DNA of 44,212 nucleotides from Gammaproteobacteria bacterium 42_54_T18 (GTDB taxonomy: Bacteria; Pseudomonadota; Gammaproteobacteria; Pseudomonadales; Ketobacteraceae), in NCBI GenBank assembly GCA_002163245.1, contig MAAL01000158.1, positions 1 to 44,212 on the forward strand, written 5' to 3'. Every line of letters starts with the position of its first letter. The stretch's first letter is position 1. Both the position numbers and the translations under genes were made by a program. Below are positions 9,336 through 18,273 of this stretch, in pieces. The notes beneath the pieces were generated by a model. That model saw nothing but the letters and a program-made list of their open reading frames with translations, ran no database searches and was not told where the DNA came from.

Positions 9336-9840
9336 CTCCGCGACGTTTGCCTTCAAGCAAGATATGGCCGGTTGTACGTGCTCCTGTCATGCCATAAGGA
9401 TGACCAATGGATATCGCACCGCCGTTAACGTTGTATACCTAAGGGCGCTAGATTTTTTGTTCAGCGAGTTTGCTGTCCATCAGCACGCATGCAGAGGCTC
9501 CGTCAGATAGCTGAGACGCATTGCCTGCGGTGATACAACCACCCTCTATGACGGAGCGCAAATTTTGAAGGCTATCTAAGGTAGTAGAAGGGTGATTGCC
9601 TTCATCTTTTGATAGTGTTACATCCTTATAAGAAACTTCTTTTGTGCCTTTGTTTATAACCGCTTGAGTGGTAGAAATAGGAACGATTTCAGCGTCAAAC
9701 AGACCTGCTTCTGGGCTCGTGCTGTTCGTATCTGAGATTCTAGAGCGTATTCATCTTGCTGCTCACGGCTAATGCCATGTTTATTAGCGACGAATTCAGC
9801 AGTTTGCAGCATAGGCATATAAGCGTGCTGATGGTGTTAT
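9265..9840 (-). pseudogene. C-terminal remnant of a beta-oxidation thiolase
   Basis: On the minus strand the sequence encodes thiolase C-terminal motifs: QTAEFVANKHGISREQQDEYAL, then GGCITAGNASQLSDGASACVL, then [20 protein letters not shown], ending [15 protein letters not shown] and a TAG at 9265-9267. Two in-frame TAGs interrupt it between LAEQK and the VNGG motif (near 9440-9450), and the frame is also disturbed near 9710. The N-terminal half with the nucleophilic Cys is absent. A dead acetyl-CoA C-acyltransferase fragment that abuts the truncated desaturase, so a deletion or rearrangement joined the two. Confidence 0.85.
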
Positions 9841-9865
9841 TGCCTTGAGTGAAATTAATTCACTC

Positions 9866-9918
9866 GATTTATATTAAGTCTATTGACCTAATTTGAGGTC
9901 GGTGACTTAATATAAATC
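9866..9918. repeat. Nested palindrome (hairpin-forming)
   Basis: GATTTATATTAAGTC at 9866-9880 and its exact reverse complement at 9904-9918 form 15-bp arms. The 23-nt interior contains a second palindrome, GACCT (9885-9889) with AGGTC (9896-9900). In addition TCTATTGAC(C/T)TAA is directly repeated at 9879 and 9917. It sits between a thiolase remnant and a TetR gene, 138 bp before the latter. It may be an operator or the scar of a mobile element. Confidence 0.6.
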
Positions 9919-9973
9919 TATTGACTTAAAATCCAGGGTGAGAGAATCTTCCGTTTACCAAAGTCCTAATGGG

Positions 9974-9997
9974 CATATGCAGTGCGAAGTGCGTATG
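9974..9997. promoter_or_regulatory. Candidate TetR operator
   Basis: CATATGCA (9974-9981) and TGCGTATG (9990-9997) form a near-perfect inverted repeat with an 8-nt spacer, about 60 bp upstream of the TetR gene. Size and position suit autoregulation, but this is inference. Confidence 0.35.
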
Positions 9998-10055
9998 AAA
10001 TACGGTTAGGAAACTGGTGTAATAAACAACGGAAATATACAGAAAGGAAAATAAT

Positions 10056-10772
10056 TTGGAGACTCAACTGATTGACGTAAAAGCAGATATCCGTGAACGA
10101 CTGCTGCATGTTGCGATACGGTTATTTGCCGAAAAAGGTATTGATGCGGTCTCAATGCGAGCCATCAACACTGCGGCCGGGTCAAAAAACAAATCTGCAG
10201 TCCATTATCACTTTGGAAGTAAGCTTGCTATTGTCGAAGCGATTTTTGACATGTTGAGCCAAAAATTATCCCCAGAGTTTGCAGATTTGATGGATCGAGT
10301 TGAAGAACGGGCTGAAAAAGAAGGTATTAGTATCGCTGAGATTCTCCTGGCATTTTACCTTCCGTTTTTCGTGATCAATTCAACGAAGAGTTATGGAACC
10401 TATACCATCAATTTTTTTGCAAAAATGATGTTGGATGCAACGCCGGAGTATCAGCGGCTTTATAATAGCCATTTTCAGAACCATATGGATCGCATCTATC
10501 AATTGATGAAAAAGAAATTACCGAATAAGTCAGATCAACACCTTCGTTTTCAATTGATGCACGGGCTGATGGCAATGATTACCGGTATGGCAAACATCGA
10601 TCTCATGGAAAACACCCCGCTTGGTGATATCCGGTTTAGGGATGACCTGCATATGGCACTATCGTATGTTGATTATGTTACTGGCGGGCTAACTAATGAA
10701 GAATCCTGCATTAATCAAATTGATACAGAGTTCTGGCAGGAAATATTTACCGACAAACAGTTTCTTAGTTAA
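10056..10772 (+). CDS. TetR/AcrR-family transcriptional regulator
   Basis: 238 residues starting at a TTG codon, with AAGGA 7 nt upstream supporting this start. The N-terminal TetR helix-turn-helix is clear (IRERLLHVAIRLFAEKGID, then MRAINTAAGSKNKSAVHYHFGSK, residues about 10-57). The C-terminal ligand-binding part is not specific enough to name an effector. The frame is intact although its neighbours on both sides are pseudogenes. It lies just upstream of a disrupted acyl-CoA synthetase, which it may once have controlled together with fatty-acid genes. Confidence 0.88.
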   Translation: METQLIDVKADIRERLLHVAIRLFAEKGIDAVSMRAINTAAGSKNKSAVHYHFGSKLAIVEAIFDMLSQKLSPEFADLMDRVEERAEKEGISIAEILLAFYLPFFVINSTKSYGTYTINFFAKMMLDATPEYQRLYNSHFQNHMDRIYQLMKKKLPNKSDQHLRFQLMHGLMAMITGMANIDLMENTPLGDIRFRDDLHMALSYVDYVTGGLTNEESCINQIDTEFWQEIFTDKQFLS

Positions 10773-10791
10773 AAACGACAAGCACAATGCT

Positions 10792-11638
10792 ATGCACAGC
10801 TTGATGATGGATACTCAACTTTCTGTTTCTTCAATACTTAAGCACGCTGATTGCGTACATAAACATGCAGAAATTATTAGTCGAAAGCCAGAGGGAGGGA
10901 TATTTCGATACACCTATGTCAATGATCAAAGCCTTTCAGGAAAACCATGATGCTTTTGTCATTCACGCGCGGGGGATGACGGAGTTATCAACGATGGGAA
11001 CATTGAACAGTATGAATGCCTATATGTCAGGTTTATCTCAGGAGCAACGTTACGAGCTACAGACCAAGCAGGGACGACCTATTTATGGGATAGAAATTCG
11101 CATTGTTGATCAAGACGATAATGCATTGGCTCATGATGGGAAAATATTTGGCCGATTGCAAGTGCAGGGGCCCTGGGTCGCAAGCTCCTATTATAAACAC
11201 GATGATGTGTCAGACTGGAAAGACGGGTGGTTTGATACTGGCGATGTTGCGACGATAGATGAGCAGGGTTACATGAATATTGTAGATAGAGCTAAAGACG
11301 TTATTAAATCTGGAGGTGAGTGGGTTAGCTCTATTGATGTGGAGAATATTGCCATGGGGCATGACGCCGTCCAGGAATGTGCTGTGATCGGTATTCCTCA
11401 TCCAAAATGGGATGAGCGGCCTTTGTTATTGGTTATCGCCAAGGAAGGAGTCAATATTTCTAAACAAGATGTGTCGGGGTATTTGAATGATAAAATTGTT
11501 AAGTGGTGGATGCCGGACGAGGTGTTATTTGTTGAAACACTGCCGCACACTGCAACAGGAAAATTATTAAAACGCGAGTTACGGGATCAATACCAAGAAC
11601 TTTATACCAATAACGAGCTTGCAGGTAGCTCTGTGTAG
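10792..11638 (+). pseudogene. Acyl-CoA synthetase with large internal deletion
   Basis: The beginning (from the ATG at 10792 or 10804) reads SVSSILKHADCVHKHAEIISRKPEGG, a typical N-terminus of medium/long-chain acyl-CoA ligases. Near 10900 the sequence jumps, in another frame, to MIKAFQENHDAFVIHARGMTE and runs to 11638. The second part holds the late adenylation motifs: YGIEIRIVD, GWFDTGDVATID, the hinge IVDRAKDVIKSGGEW and the catalytic-lysine region TATGKLLKRELRD. About 270 residues, including the phosphate-binding loop, are missing. In the usual HGWGMTE-type motif Trp is replaced by Arg. A dead gene of the AMP-binding family. Confidence 0.85.
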
Positions 11639-11647
11639 AATAAGAAG

Positions 11648-11680
11648 AAGAGGGATAAATGACTTACCCCTCTTTTTCTT
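11648..11680 (+). terminator. Rho-independent terminator
   Basis: AAGAGGG (11648-11654) pairs with CCCTCTT (11668-11674), followed by TTTCTT. It begins about 10 nt after the acyl-CoA synthetase stop codon. Confidence 0.65.
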
Positions 11681-11718
11681 ATATTTGTAATTTAACGCGG
11701 TTAGCGATTACGTCCTAG

Positions 11719-11904
11719 CTTATCGTGGCTAGATACCCAGTCACCCGCCAATATGGTTCTGTCGCAAATTTTCTTCAGAAGAAATCTGCAGGTTTTTTTA
11801 ACGTCGATTATTATCATTATGAACTGATTAATACCGGTTTTATTGGCTCCACTTTTGTCGATATTGATTTAAACCTGGCTTACTATTCCAACTTCGCTGT
11901 GTAG
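11719..11904 (+). pseudogene. C-terminal scrap of an unidentified protein
   Basis: A 61-codon open frame without a start codon reads ARYPVTRQYGSVANF, then FFNVDYYHYELINTGF and ends VDIDLNLAYYSNFAV before a TAG. The alternating aromatic and polar pattern suggests the end of a beta-barrel or other exported protein, but I do not recognise the family. It is probably the 3' end of a gene lost by deletion. Confidence 0.3.
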
Positions 11905-11985
11905 TGAGCAACCCATCGATTCAGTGACTATGATCAATATTAAGCCCACGCTCTACCATCATCTCTCCAATGGTATATTTAGATA
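11899..11985 (-). pseudogene. IS6-family transposase N-terminal scrap
   Basis: The minus strand encodes KYTIGEMMVERGLNIDHS and, after a one-base shift, LNRWVAHYT. This matches the start of IS6-type transposases (EMM.ERGLNVDHSTIYRWV). Only about 30 residues remain, next to the unidentified C-terminal scrap, which suggests an old insertion and deletion point. No inverted repeats were recognised. Confidence 0.5.
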
Positions 11986-12094
11986 GTATAAGTGAAAGTT
12001 TTGGTCATTACGGCTTGTTTGGGTGATTGTTATATTTGATTAAGCTAATCCAAACCTAGCTCAACTAACCTAAGCCTAAGAGAGAAATAATTGT

Positions 12095-15000
12095 ATGTCT
12101 GAACTTCGATTTGATAACAGAGTAGCCATTGTAACGGGTGCTGGTGGAGGCCTTGGTCGTGAACATGCGATGCTGTTAGCGTCTCTCGGCGCCAAAGTGG
12201 TGGTTAATGATTTAGGTGGCGGCATTGCCGGTGGTGATGGCGAGTCATCTTCCCCTGCAGACGCAGTGGTTGCTGAAATTAAAGCCTTAGGTGGTGAAGC
12301 GGTTGCTAACTATGATTCGGTGACTGACGGAGAAAAAGTCGTAAAAACGGCCATTGATACCTGGGGTCGGGTGGATATTGTTATCAATAACGCGGGTATC
12401 CTGCGTGATATGAGTTTCAAAAAGATGACTCAGAAGGATTGGGATATCGTTATTGCTGTTCATTTACAAGGGGCGCAAAGTATGTCGATGGCAGCATGGC
12501 CTTACATGCTTGAAGCTAAGTATGGCCGTATTGTGATGACAACTTCAGCTGCGGGTATTTATGGTAACTTTGGCCAAGCCAACTACAGTGCGGCCAAATT
12601 AGGTATGGTTGGATTAGCGAACACATTGTCGGTTGAAGGCGCCAGTAAAAATATCAAGGTTAATACCATTGCGCCGATTGCTGCTTCTCGATTAACGGAA
12701 ACGGTTATGCCTGCTGATTTGCTAGCAAACCTGAAGCCGGAATATGTTAGCCCTTTGGTTGCCTGGTTGGCTCATGAAGATTGCGAAGAAACTAAAGGCC
12801 TATTTGAAGTTGGCGCGGGTTACATGGCTAAGGTTCGTTGGCAACGCACAAAAGGTCATGCTTTCGGTGTTAAGAATGCGGCGATTACACCCGATGCGGT
12901 AGCGGCTCAATGGGATAAAATAACCGATTTTGATGAAGCGGAAAACCCTGCAGATATTAATGCCGCCCTTGGCCCTGTGTTAGATACGATAAATAACCCT
13001 AGCAAAGGTGGTAACGAATTCATTGATGTTGATTTGGCTATGGCTGGTGAATACACCGCTGAAAATTCTTATGATGAAAGAGACCTTTCGATTTATGCGT
13101 TAGGTATTGGTGCTGCTGAAGATCCATTGGATGCCAAGGAATTGGCGCAGGTTTATGAGATGGCTGGTGATGGTTTTAAAGCTGCAGCCACTTATGCTGC
13201 GATGCCAGCGATGAACGCGATGCTCGAAGGAGCGAAAACCGGAGAGTTTTCTTTGCCAGGGCTTAACTACGGCTTTGATCGTGTTTTGCACGGAGAGCAA
13301 TATACGGAAATTAAGCAAACGCTATTACCCAGTGCTGTCTTAACTCATACCTATTCAGTGAAAAACATTTATGATAAGGCGCCTAACGCCGTTGTGATTA
13401 TGGCGATGAGTTCTAAAGACGAAGATGGTAATGAAGTTGCTTATAACGAACAGACGATCTTTGTTCGAGGGGCCGGGGGCTGGGGCGGCGATCGTGGGCC
13501 AAGCGCTAGCGCCAATGAAATACCTTCGCGTCAGCCAGATCAAGTAGTGGTTGAAAAAGTACCGACAAACCAAGCGCTGTTATACCGTTTGTCGGGTGAT
13601 TGGAATCCGCTACACGCCGATCCAAACATGGCCAAAGCTTTTGGGTTCGACAAGCCTATTCTTCATGGTATGTGTACCTATGGCTATGTGGGTCGCCATA
13701 TAGTTTCGGCGTTCTGCGACAATGACCCACGTTATCTTAAAAGTATTAAAGTGCGTTTTGCCGAGAGTGTTTTCCCAGGAGAGACCATTGAAACTCGACT
13801 ATGGAAAGAAGACGGGAAGATTATCTTCGAATCTCGGGTACAGGAACGGGATCTAGTCGTCATTCAGCATGCCGCTGCTGAGTTGTTTGATGAATTACCC
13901 AAACCTATCGCAAAGAAGGTGGCTAAACTGGCGAAGGTAACGTCGGTTGACGCGACCGCAGATGCGCCGGAAGAAGAAATCAATGACGCCATTATTGTTG
14001 AGGATGTTTATCAAACATTGGTGAAGGCGGTTGCGTTGAACCCAGGTTTTGTTGATCAGGTCAAAACATCGTTTCAGTTTAACGTGAGTGATCCAGAGTT
14101 TACCTTCTATCTGGACCTTAAGAGTGGTGAGGGGGCGGTTGCTTTAGGAACGCTTGATACCGCTGATGTTACCCTTGATGTTAACGAAACAAATTTTATC
14201 GCTATGATTACGGGTAAAGCCGATGCGCAAAAGCTGTTCTTTGCTGGCGAGTTAAAAGTTAGTGGAAATGTGATGGCTTCAAATAATTTGGCGCCGGTAT
14301 TTAAAGGGCTGGATCCGAGTCTCATTGAAGGTGTTAAAGCGGAGCGATTGGCGGCCGGTGGCAGTTCATCTCCTGGCCGGGCAAGTGTTGCGGAGGATAC
14401 GGTTATTCTTGCTGATATTTTCTCTGCGTTATCGAGCTTTATCGAGACGAGACCAAATCTTGTAAAAGAAGTAGGAACGGTCTTTCAATTTGAGGTCAGT
14501 GATCCTGATAGTAACTGGTTTATTGATCTTAAAAATGGCGAAGGCTCTGCTGCTAACGGGCTTGCTGAAAAACCAGATGTGACGTTGGCGCTTAGCGCGG
14601 ATAACCTAATGGGTATCTTAACCGGTAAAGCCGATGCGCAAAAAATGTTTTTTTCCGGGGATCTAAAAATCAGCGGGAATATGATGGCTTCAAATAAGTT
14701 GGCGGTACTTGCCGACTTGGATCCTGGGTTGGTAGTGGCAGCTAAAACTGAGCGCCTTGCCAATGGTGCTAGAGCAACTGATGTTAAGGCTACCGCTGTG
14801 GCTCCTGTTGTCAACGTTGAACCGCAAGCCGGTATCATCTTCAAAGCTTTGGCGACAAAGATTACCAAGAATAAAAAGGTCAACGGGCTTATTCAGTTTA
14901 ATGTAAGTTCTCCAGATTCAACATGGACAGTGGACTTAGCCAAAGGGTCCGTCTCTGAAGGAGACGCGAACAGTGATGTGGTTATTAATCTTGAGGACAA

Positions 15001-15124
15001 GGTGTTAACTCAGTTGGTTAATGGTGTAAATCCTGCTGTCTTATTCCAGAAAGGAGAATTGTCTGTCAGTGCGGGTGATGTGTTACTGGCGCATAACATT
15101 GAGTTTTTTGAAGGTGTTCTCTGA
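12095..15124 (+). CDS. MFE-2-like multifunctional enzyme: SDR, enoyl-CoA hydratase 2, three SCP2 domains
   Basis: A 1009-residue protein resembling peroxisomal multifunctional enzyme type 2. Residues 1-300: short-chain dehydrogenase with GAGGGLG at 15-21, Ser151 and YSAAK (Tyr164, Lys168), expected to oxidise (3R)-hydroxyacyl-CoA. Residues about 320-600: a double hot-dog hydratase 2, whose motif GDWNPLHADP holds the expected catalytic Asp502 and His507. Then three SCP2 lipid-carrier domains (about 630-745, 770-870 and 910-1005); the first two share GKADAQK.FF.G.LK.SGN.MASN and the third is more divergent. Human MFE-2 has one SCP2 domain. The start follows AGAGAG. The SCPx-type thiolase lies 87 nt downstream, so together they could carry out hydration, dehydrogenation and thiolysis of branched or sterol-side-chain acyl-CoAs. 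Substrate is inferred. Confidence 0.9.
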   Translation: MSELRFDNRVAIVTGAGGGLGREHAMLLASLGAKVVVNDLGGGIAGGDGESSSPADAVVAEIKALGGEAVANYDSVTDGEKVVKTAIDTWGRVDIVINNAGILRDMSFKKMTQKDWDIVIAVHLQGAQSMSMAAWPYMLEAKYGRIVMTTSAAGIYGNFGQANYSAAKLGMVGLANTLSVEGASKNIKVNTIAPIAASRLTETVMPADLLANLKPEYVSPLVAWLAHEDCEETKGLFEVGAGYMAKVRWQRTKGHAFGVKNAAITPDAVAAQWDKITDFDEAENPADINAALGPVLDTINNPSKGGNEFIDVDLAMAGEYTAENSYDERDLSIYALGIGAAEDPLDAKELAQVYEMAGDGFKAAATYAAMPAMNAMLEGAKTGEFSLPGLNYGFDRVLHGEQYTEIKQTLLPSAVLTHTYSVKNIYDKAPNAVVIMAMSSKDEDGNEVAYNEQTIFVRGAGGWGGDRGPSASANEIPSRQPDQVVVEKVPTNQALLYRLSGDWNPLHADPNMAKAFGFDKPILHGMCTYGYVGRHIVSAFCDNDPRYLKSIKVRFAESVFPGETIETRLWKEDGKIIFESRVQERDLVVIQHAAAELFDELPKPIAKKVAKLAKVTSVDATADAPEEEINDAIIVEDVYQTLVKAVALNPGFVDQVKTSFQFNVSDPEFTFYLDLKSGEGAVALGTLDTADVTLDVNETNFIAMITGKADAQKLFFAGELKVSGNVMASNNLAPVFKGLDPSLIEGVKAERLAAGGSSSPGRASVAEDTVILADIFSALSSFIETRPNLVKEVGTVFQFEVSDPDSNWFIDLKNGEGSAANGLAEKPDVTLALSADNLMGILTGKADAQKMFFSGDLKISGNMMASNKLAVLADLDPGLVVAAKTERLANGARATDVKATAVAPVVNVEPQAGIIFKALATKITKNKKVNGLIQFNVSSPDSTWTVDLAKGSVSEGDANSDVVINLEDKVLTQLVNGVNPAVLFQKGELSVSAGDVLLAHNIEFFEGVL

Positions 15125-15211
15125 TGCGTATTGTCTGTAGCTATTGCTAAAGAATCACAATGAAGAAGACAGAGCACTAACACACAAAATTGTTTTTAAA
15201 GGAATCAAAAA

Positions 15212-16393
15212 ATGGGAAATCGAGTAAATGTTATTGGCGTTGGTATGACCAAGTTCGCCAAGCCGGGTGCAAGCAAAGATTATCATGAGATGGCCAAAGA
15301 AGCGGGCCTGTTAGCGCTGAAAGATGCAGGCATTGGTTATAACGAAATTCAGCAAGCCTATGCCGGCTATGTCTATGGTGACAGCACCTGTGGGCAACGC
15401 GCCGTGTATGAATTGGGTATCACCGGTATTCCCGTGGTTAATGTTAATAATAATTGCTCTACGGGTTCTACTGCGTTATACCTCGCGCGACAGGCTATTG
15501 AAGGTGGGTTGGCGGAATGTGTACTTGCCATTGGTTTTGAGAAAATGGAAAAGGGAGCGTTGGGTGCCAAGTTCAATGACCGAGAATCTCCCATGGGTAT
15601 GCATATTCCGGTAATGATGGATGCACAGGGGTTTAACAGTGCGCCACCAGCGGCGCAAATGTTTGGCGGTGCGGGCCGTGAGCATCGCTGGAAATACGGA
15701 ACCAAAAAAGAAACCTTTGCAAAGATCTCTTCAAAAGCGCGCGTTCACGCTGCGAACAATCCTTATGCAATGTTTAGGGAATTGTTAACGGTTGATGAAG
15801 TCATGGCTGCGCCTGAAGTGTTCGACCCATTGACCCGTTTTGGTTGCTGTCCGCCTACTTGTGGCGCGGGAGCTGCCATTCTTTGTTCTGATGCTTTTGC
15901 GGAAAAGCACGGCATCAAAAACCCTGTTTACATTGCCGCGCAATCCATGGCGACCGATCTGCCATCAAGCTTCGATGAAAAAAGTATGATCAAGATGGTT
16001 GGTTTCGATATGACGAAGAACGCAGCCAATGACGTTTATGAAAAGTCTGGTCTTGGGCCGGAAGATATTCAAGTCATTGAACTGCACGATTGTTTTTCTG
16101 CCAATGAGCTGATTACTTACGAAGCTTTAGGGCTTTGTCCGGAAGGTGAAGCGGAGAAGTTTATTTGGGATGAAGATAATACCTATGGAGGTAAGTTTGT
16201 GACGAACCCATCGGGTGGTCTGTTATCCAAAGGCCACCCTTTGGGCGCCACCGGTTTGGCTCAGTGTACAGAGTTAGTCTGGCAGTTAAGAGGGACAGCA
16301 GATAAACGACAAGTTGAGGGGGCGAGGGTGGCGCTTCAGCATAACCTAGGTCTTGGTGGGGCTTGTGTGGTTACCATGTATCGTCGTGATTAG
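15212..16393 (+). CDS. SCPx-type thiolase (lipid-transfer protein family)
   Basis: 393 residues of the thiolase superfamily, in the branch of sterol carrier protein X and bacterial lipid-transfer thiolases. The nucleophile region is [15 protein letters not shown] (Cys82). Later motifs include [20 protein letters not shown] and the C-terminal [17 protein letters not shown], with the general-base His in GHP. Unlike eukaryotic SCPx it lacks its own SCP2 tail; SCP2 domains are instead supplied in triplicate by the upstream protein. GGAATC precedes the start. It ends just before a strong terminator, so the cassette is two genes. It would thiolyse the 3-ketoacyl-CoA made by the upstream enzyme. Intact. 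Confidence 0.9.
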   Translation: MGNRVNVIGVGMTKFAKPGASKDYHEMAKEAGLLALKDAGIGYNEIQQAYAGYVYGDSTCGQRAVYELGITGIPVVNVNNNCSTGSTALYLARQAIEGGLAECVLAIGFEKMEKGALGAKFNDRESPMGMHIPVMMDAQGFNSAPPAAQMFGGAGREHRWKYGTKKETFAKISSKARVHAANNPYAMFRELLTVDEVMAAPEVFDPLTRFGCCPPTCGAGAAILCSDAFAEKHGIKNPVYIAAQSMATDLPSSFDEKSMIKMVGFDMTKNAANDVYEKSGLGPEDIQVIELHDCFSANELITYEALGLCPEGEAEKFIWDEDNTYGGKFVTNPSGGLLSKGHPLGATGLAQCTELVWQLRGTADKRQVEGARVALQHNLGLGGACVVTMYRRD

Positions 16394-16414
16394 GCGCTAA
16401 AGTGATTGTGTGCA

Positions 16415-16450
16415 TTTTCATTTCTACCGCTACTATGGTAGAAATGAAAA
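16415..16450. terminator. Bidirectional terminator between convergent genes
   Basis: TTTTCATTTCTACC (16415-16428) and GGTAGAAATGAAAA (16437-16450) are perfect 14-bp inverted arms with an 8-nt loop. The outer ends are T-rich or A-rich, which suits termination in both directions. It lies between the thiolase stop (16393) and the convergent monooxygenase stop (16509). Confidence 0.8.
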
Positions 16451-16508
16451 AGCGTACTTTTGAGATTTTTTGTTGGTCTTCAAAGGAAAGATGTATGTTG
16501 AGTAGGGA

Positions 16509-17999
16509 TTACGATCGAAATTGATAGGCATCTAGTCTAGTTAACCGTACCTTAAACCAGCGCATTGCTGGAGTAAAAGGAGCGGGAGATGATGCATCAC
16601 CGTGATGATCAAGATAATAACTATTCGCTTCTACGCAGGCCTTATTCTTAAAAACGGTGCCCCGGGATCGTTTAAGTACGTAATTGAAATATTTGTCGTG
16701 GGCAGCTTGTTTTACTTCAATGTATGTTTTGTTCTTCCTTTTGGCTTTATTGAGGCTACGGATGATAAATTTCAGATTGGCTTCTAGCATTGAAAACCAA
16801 TTTAAACCGCCAGTGTAGGGGCCATAGGTAAGGAAGTAATTTGGGAATTTAGGTACCGATACACCATAATATGCTTGATAACGATTATCATGCCAAAACT
16901 GGCCAAGTTCTGTACCTTCTAAGCCAATCACCTCAAAACTAGGGGCGTTTCCAAGTTCTAGTGTTTTAAATCCCGTTGCAAGGATGATGACGTCTAACTC
17001 ATGTTCCACTCCGTCCGCCGTTTTAAGACCTTTTTCGGTAATTTCGCTGATTCCATCAGTCACTAAATCGACATTATTGCGGTTAAAGGTTTTTAAGTAT
17101 TCATTCGATACGGCAGGTCTTTTACAGCCGAATCCATAATTGGGCGTCAGTTTTTTGCGTAGTTCTGGATCTTTTACCTGTTTTTTAACGAAGTATCTAC
17201 AGCTTTGTTCGGCGGTTTTTGTCATCCACGGTAGCGTTCGATTATTCACTGCGGCGAAGGTTGCTATTTCCATAAATAAATCAGAACGAAAGCGAAAATA
17301 TCGTTGGTATAGGGGGTATTGTTCAAATTTAGTTTTATACTTTTGACTAATCTTTGAATCGCGTTTGGGACTAACCCAAATGGGAGTTCGCTGGTAAACT
17401 TGTAAGTTTTTTACTTTGGGCGCGATCGAGGGCACTACTTGTACAGAGCTCGCTCCCGTCCCAATGATTGCAACACGCTTGTTCGTTAATTCAACGTCGT
17501 TATCCCATCGTGCGGTATGAAACATTTCTCCTTTAAAATGAGAGATACCCTTTATGTCGGGAGTAACGGGCTGGTTTAAAACACCGGTCGCTGAAATAAC
17601 AAAGCGAGAGATTAGCTGGCTGCCATTTTTGAAATGAATCGTCCAGGTGCTGTTGGATTCGTTAAAAACAATACGGTTAATATCCGCGTTGTATTGGATA
17701 TGTTGTTTGATCCGGTATTTTTCTGCGCAATGGTGTACGTACTGTTGTATTTCTTCTCCAGGAGCAAACACCTTCGACCATTTTGGGTTCAATTCAAAAG
17801 AAAAGGAGTAAGACGAGGAGGGGATATCGACAGCGACCCCTGGGTATCTATTGTCTCTCCAGGTGCCACCCAATTCGCTTTCTTTTTCAAGAATAACAAA
17901 CGAATGCATGTTCTTTTCCTTTAATTTTATGCCTGCGCCAATACCGCTGATGCCTGCACCTATAATAACGATCTCGTAGTCTAGGTTTATGTTATTCAT
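16509..17999 (-). CDS. Flavin-containing (Baeyer-Villiger type) monooxygenase
   Basis: 496 residues, class B flavoprotein monooxygenase using FAD and NADPH. FAD-binding GAGISG at residues 14-19, then ELGGTWRDNRYPGVAVDIPS, the Baeyer-Villiger fingerprint FKGEMFHTARWD (about 154-165), and a second nucleotide-binding motif IIGTGASS. Full length and intact. It would insert oxygen into ketones or oxidise long-chain substrates; AlmA- and MymA-type enzymes belong to this wider group. GAGGAG lies 10 nt before the ATG. It is divergent from the gutted SDR gene. In mycobacterial mymA operons an FMO, an SDR, an HSL esterase, an AMP ligase and an AraC regulator occur together, and relatives of all five are present here. 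Substrate unknown. Confidence 0.88.
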   Translation of the reverse strand: MNNINLDYEIVIIGAGISGIGAGIKLKEKNMHSFVILEKESELGGTWRDNRYPGVAVDIPSSSYSFSFELNPKWSKVFAPGEEIQQYVHHCAEKYRIKQHIQYNADINRIVFNESNSTWTIHFKNGSQLISRFVISATGVLNQPVTPDIKGISHFKGEMFHTARWDNDVELTNKRVAIIGTGASSVQVVPSIAPKVKNLQVYQRTPIWVSPKRDSKISQKYKTKFEQYPLYQRYFRFRSDLFMEIATFAAVNNRTLPWMTKTAEQSCRYFVKKQVKDPELRKKLTPNYGFGCKRPAVSNEYLKTFNRNNVDLVTDGISEITEKGLKTADGVEHELDVIILATGFKTLELGNAPSFEVIGLEGTELGQFWHDNRYQAYYGVSVPKFPNYFLTYGPYTGGLNWFSMLEANLKFIIRSLNKAKRKNKTYIEVKQAAHDKYFNYVLKRSRGTVFKNKACVEANSYYLDHHGDASSPAPFTPAMRWFKVRLTRLDAYQFRS

Positions 18000-18175
18000 T
18001 CTTTATACTCCTCATGAATGACCGGAAGAAACCAAAAATGACGCTGGTTATCTACCCTTGTAAATTTAAGGATAAAAACCCAGAGCACTAAATTCCCTAC
18101 TTCTGTTGCCAATTTATAGTCTTTTCTCGCCATGGAATTAATCGTATTGCTATCAATACCCCCAAATAGGCGAAT

Positions 18176-18239
18176 TGGCGAGAAAAGCCAATGGATTGGC
18201 AAGAACTGCAGCGAATTGACATCCTCCTGTTTCTAGAAT
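18176..18239 (+). promoter_or_regulatory. AraC-type operator and promoter, copy C
   Basis: TGGCGA at 18176 and TGGCAA at 18197 are 21 bp apart. A -10-like TAGAAT lies at 18234-18239, exactly 37 nt after the start of the second half-site. It points at the SDR remnant starting at 18274. It is less similar to copies A and B between the half-sites but has the same geometry. Confidence 0.65.
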
Positions 18240-18273
18240 GAACGCTGTTTGTAAAGTTGAATGAAGGATAAGG

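Noticed and set aside
14485-14883. 132-codon minus-strand frame opposite the SCP2 repeats
   Set aside because: Antisense shadow of the repeated SCP2-coding region; its apparent repeats mirror those of the real gene.
17996-18202. 68-codon minus-strand frame overlapping the start of the monooxygenase
   Set aside because: It needs a TTG start without a ribosome-binding site, has no recognisable family and runs through operator copy C; an accidental frame is more likely.
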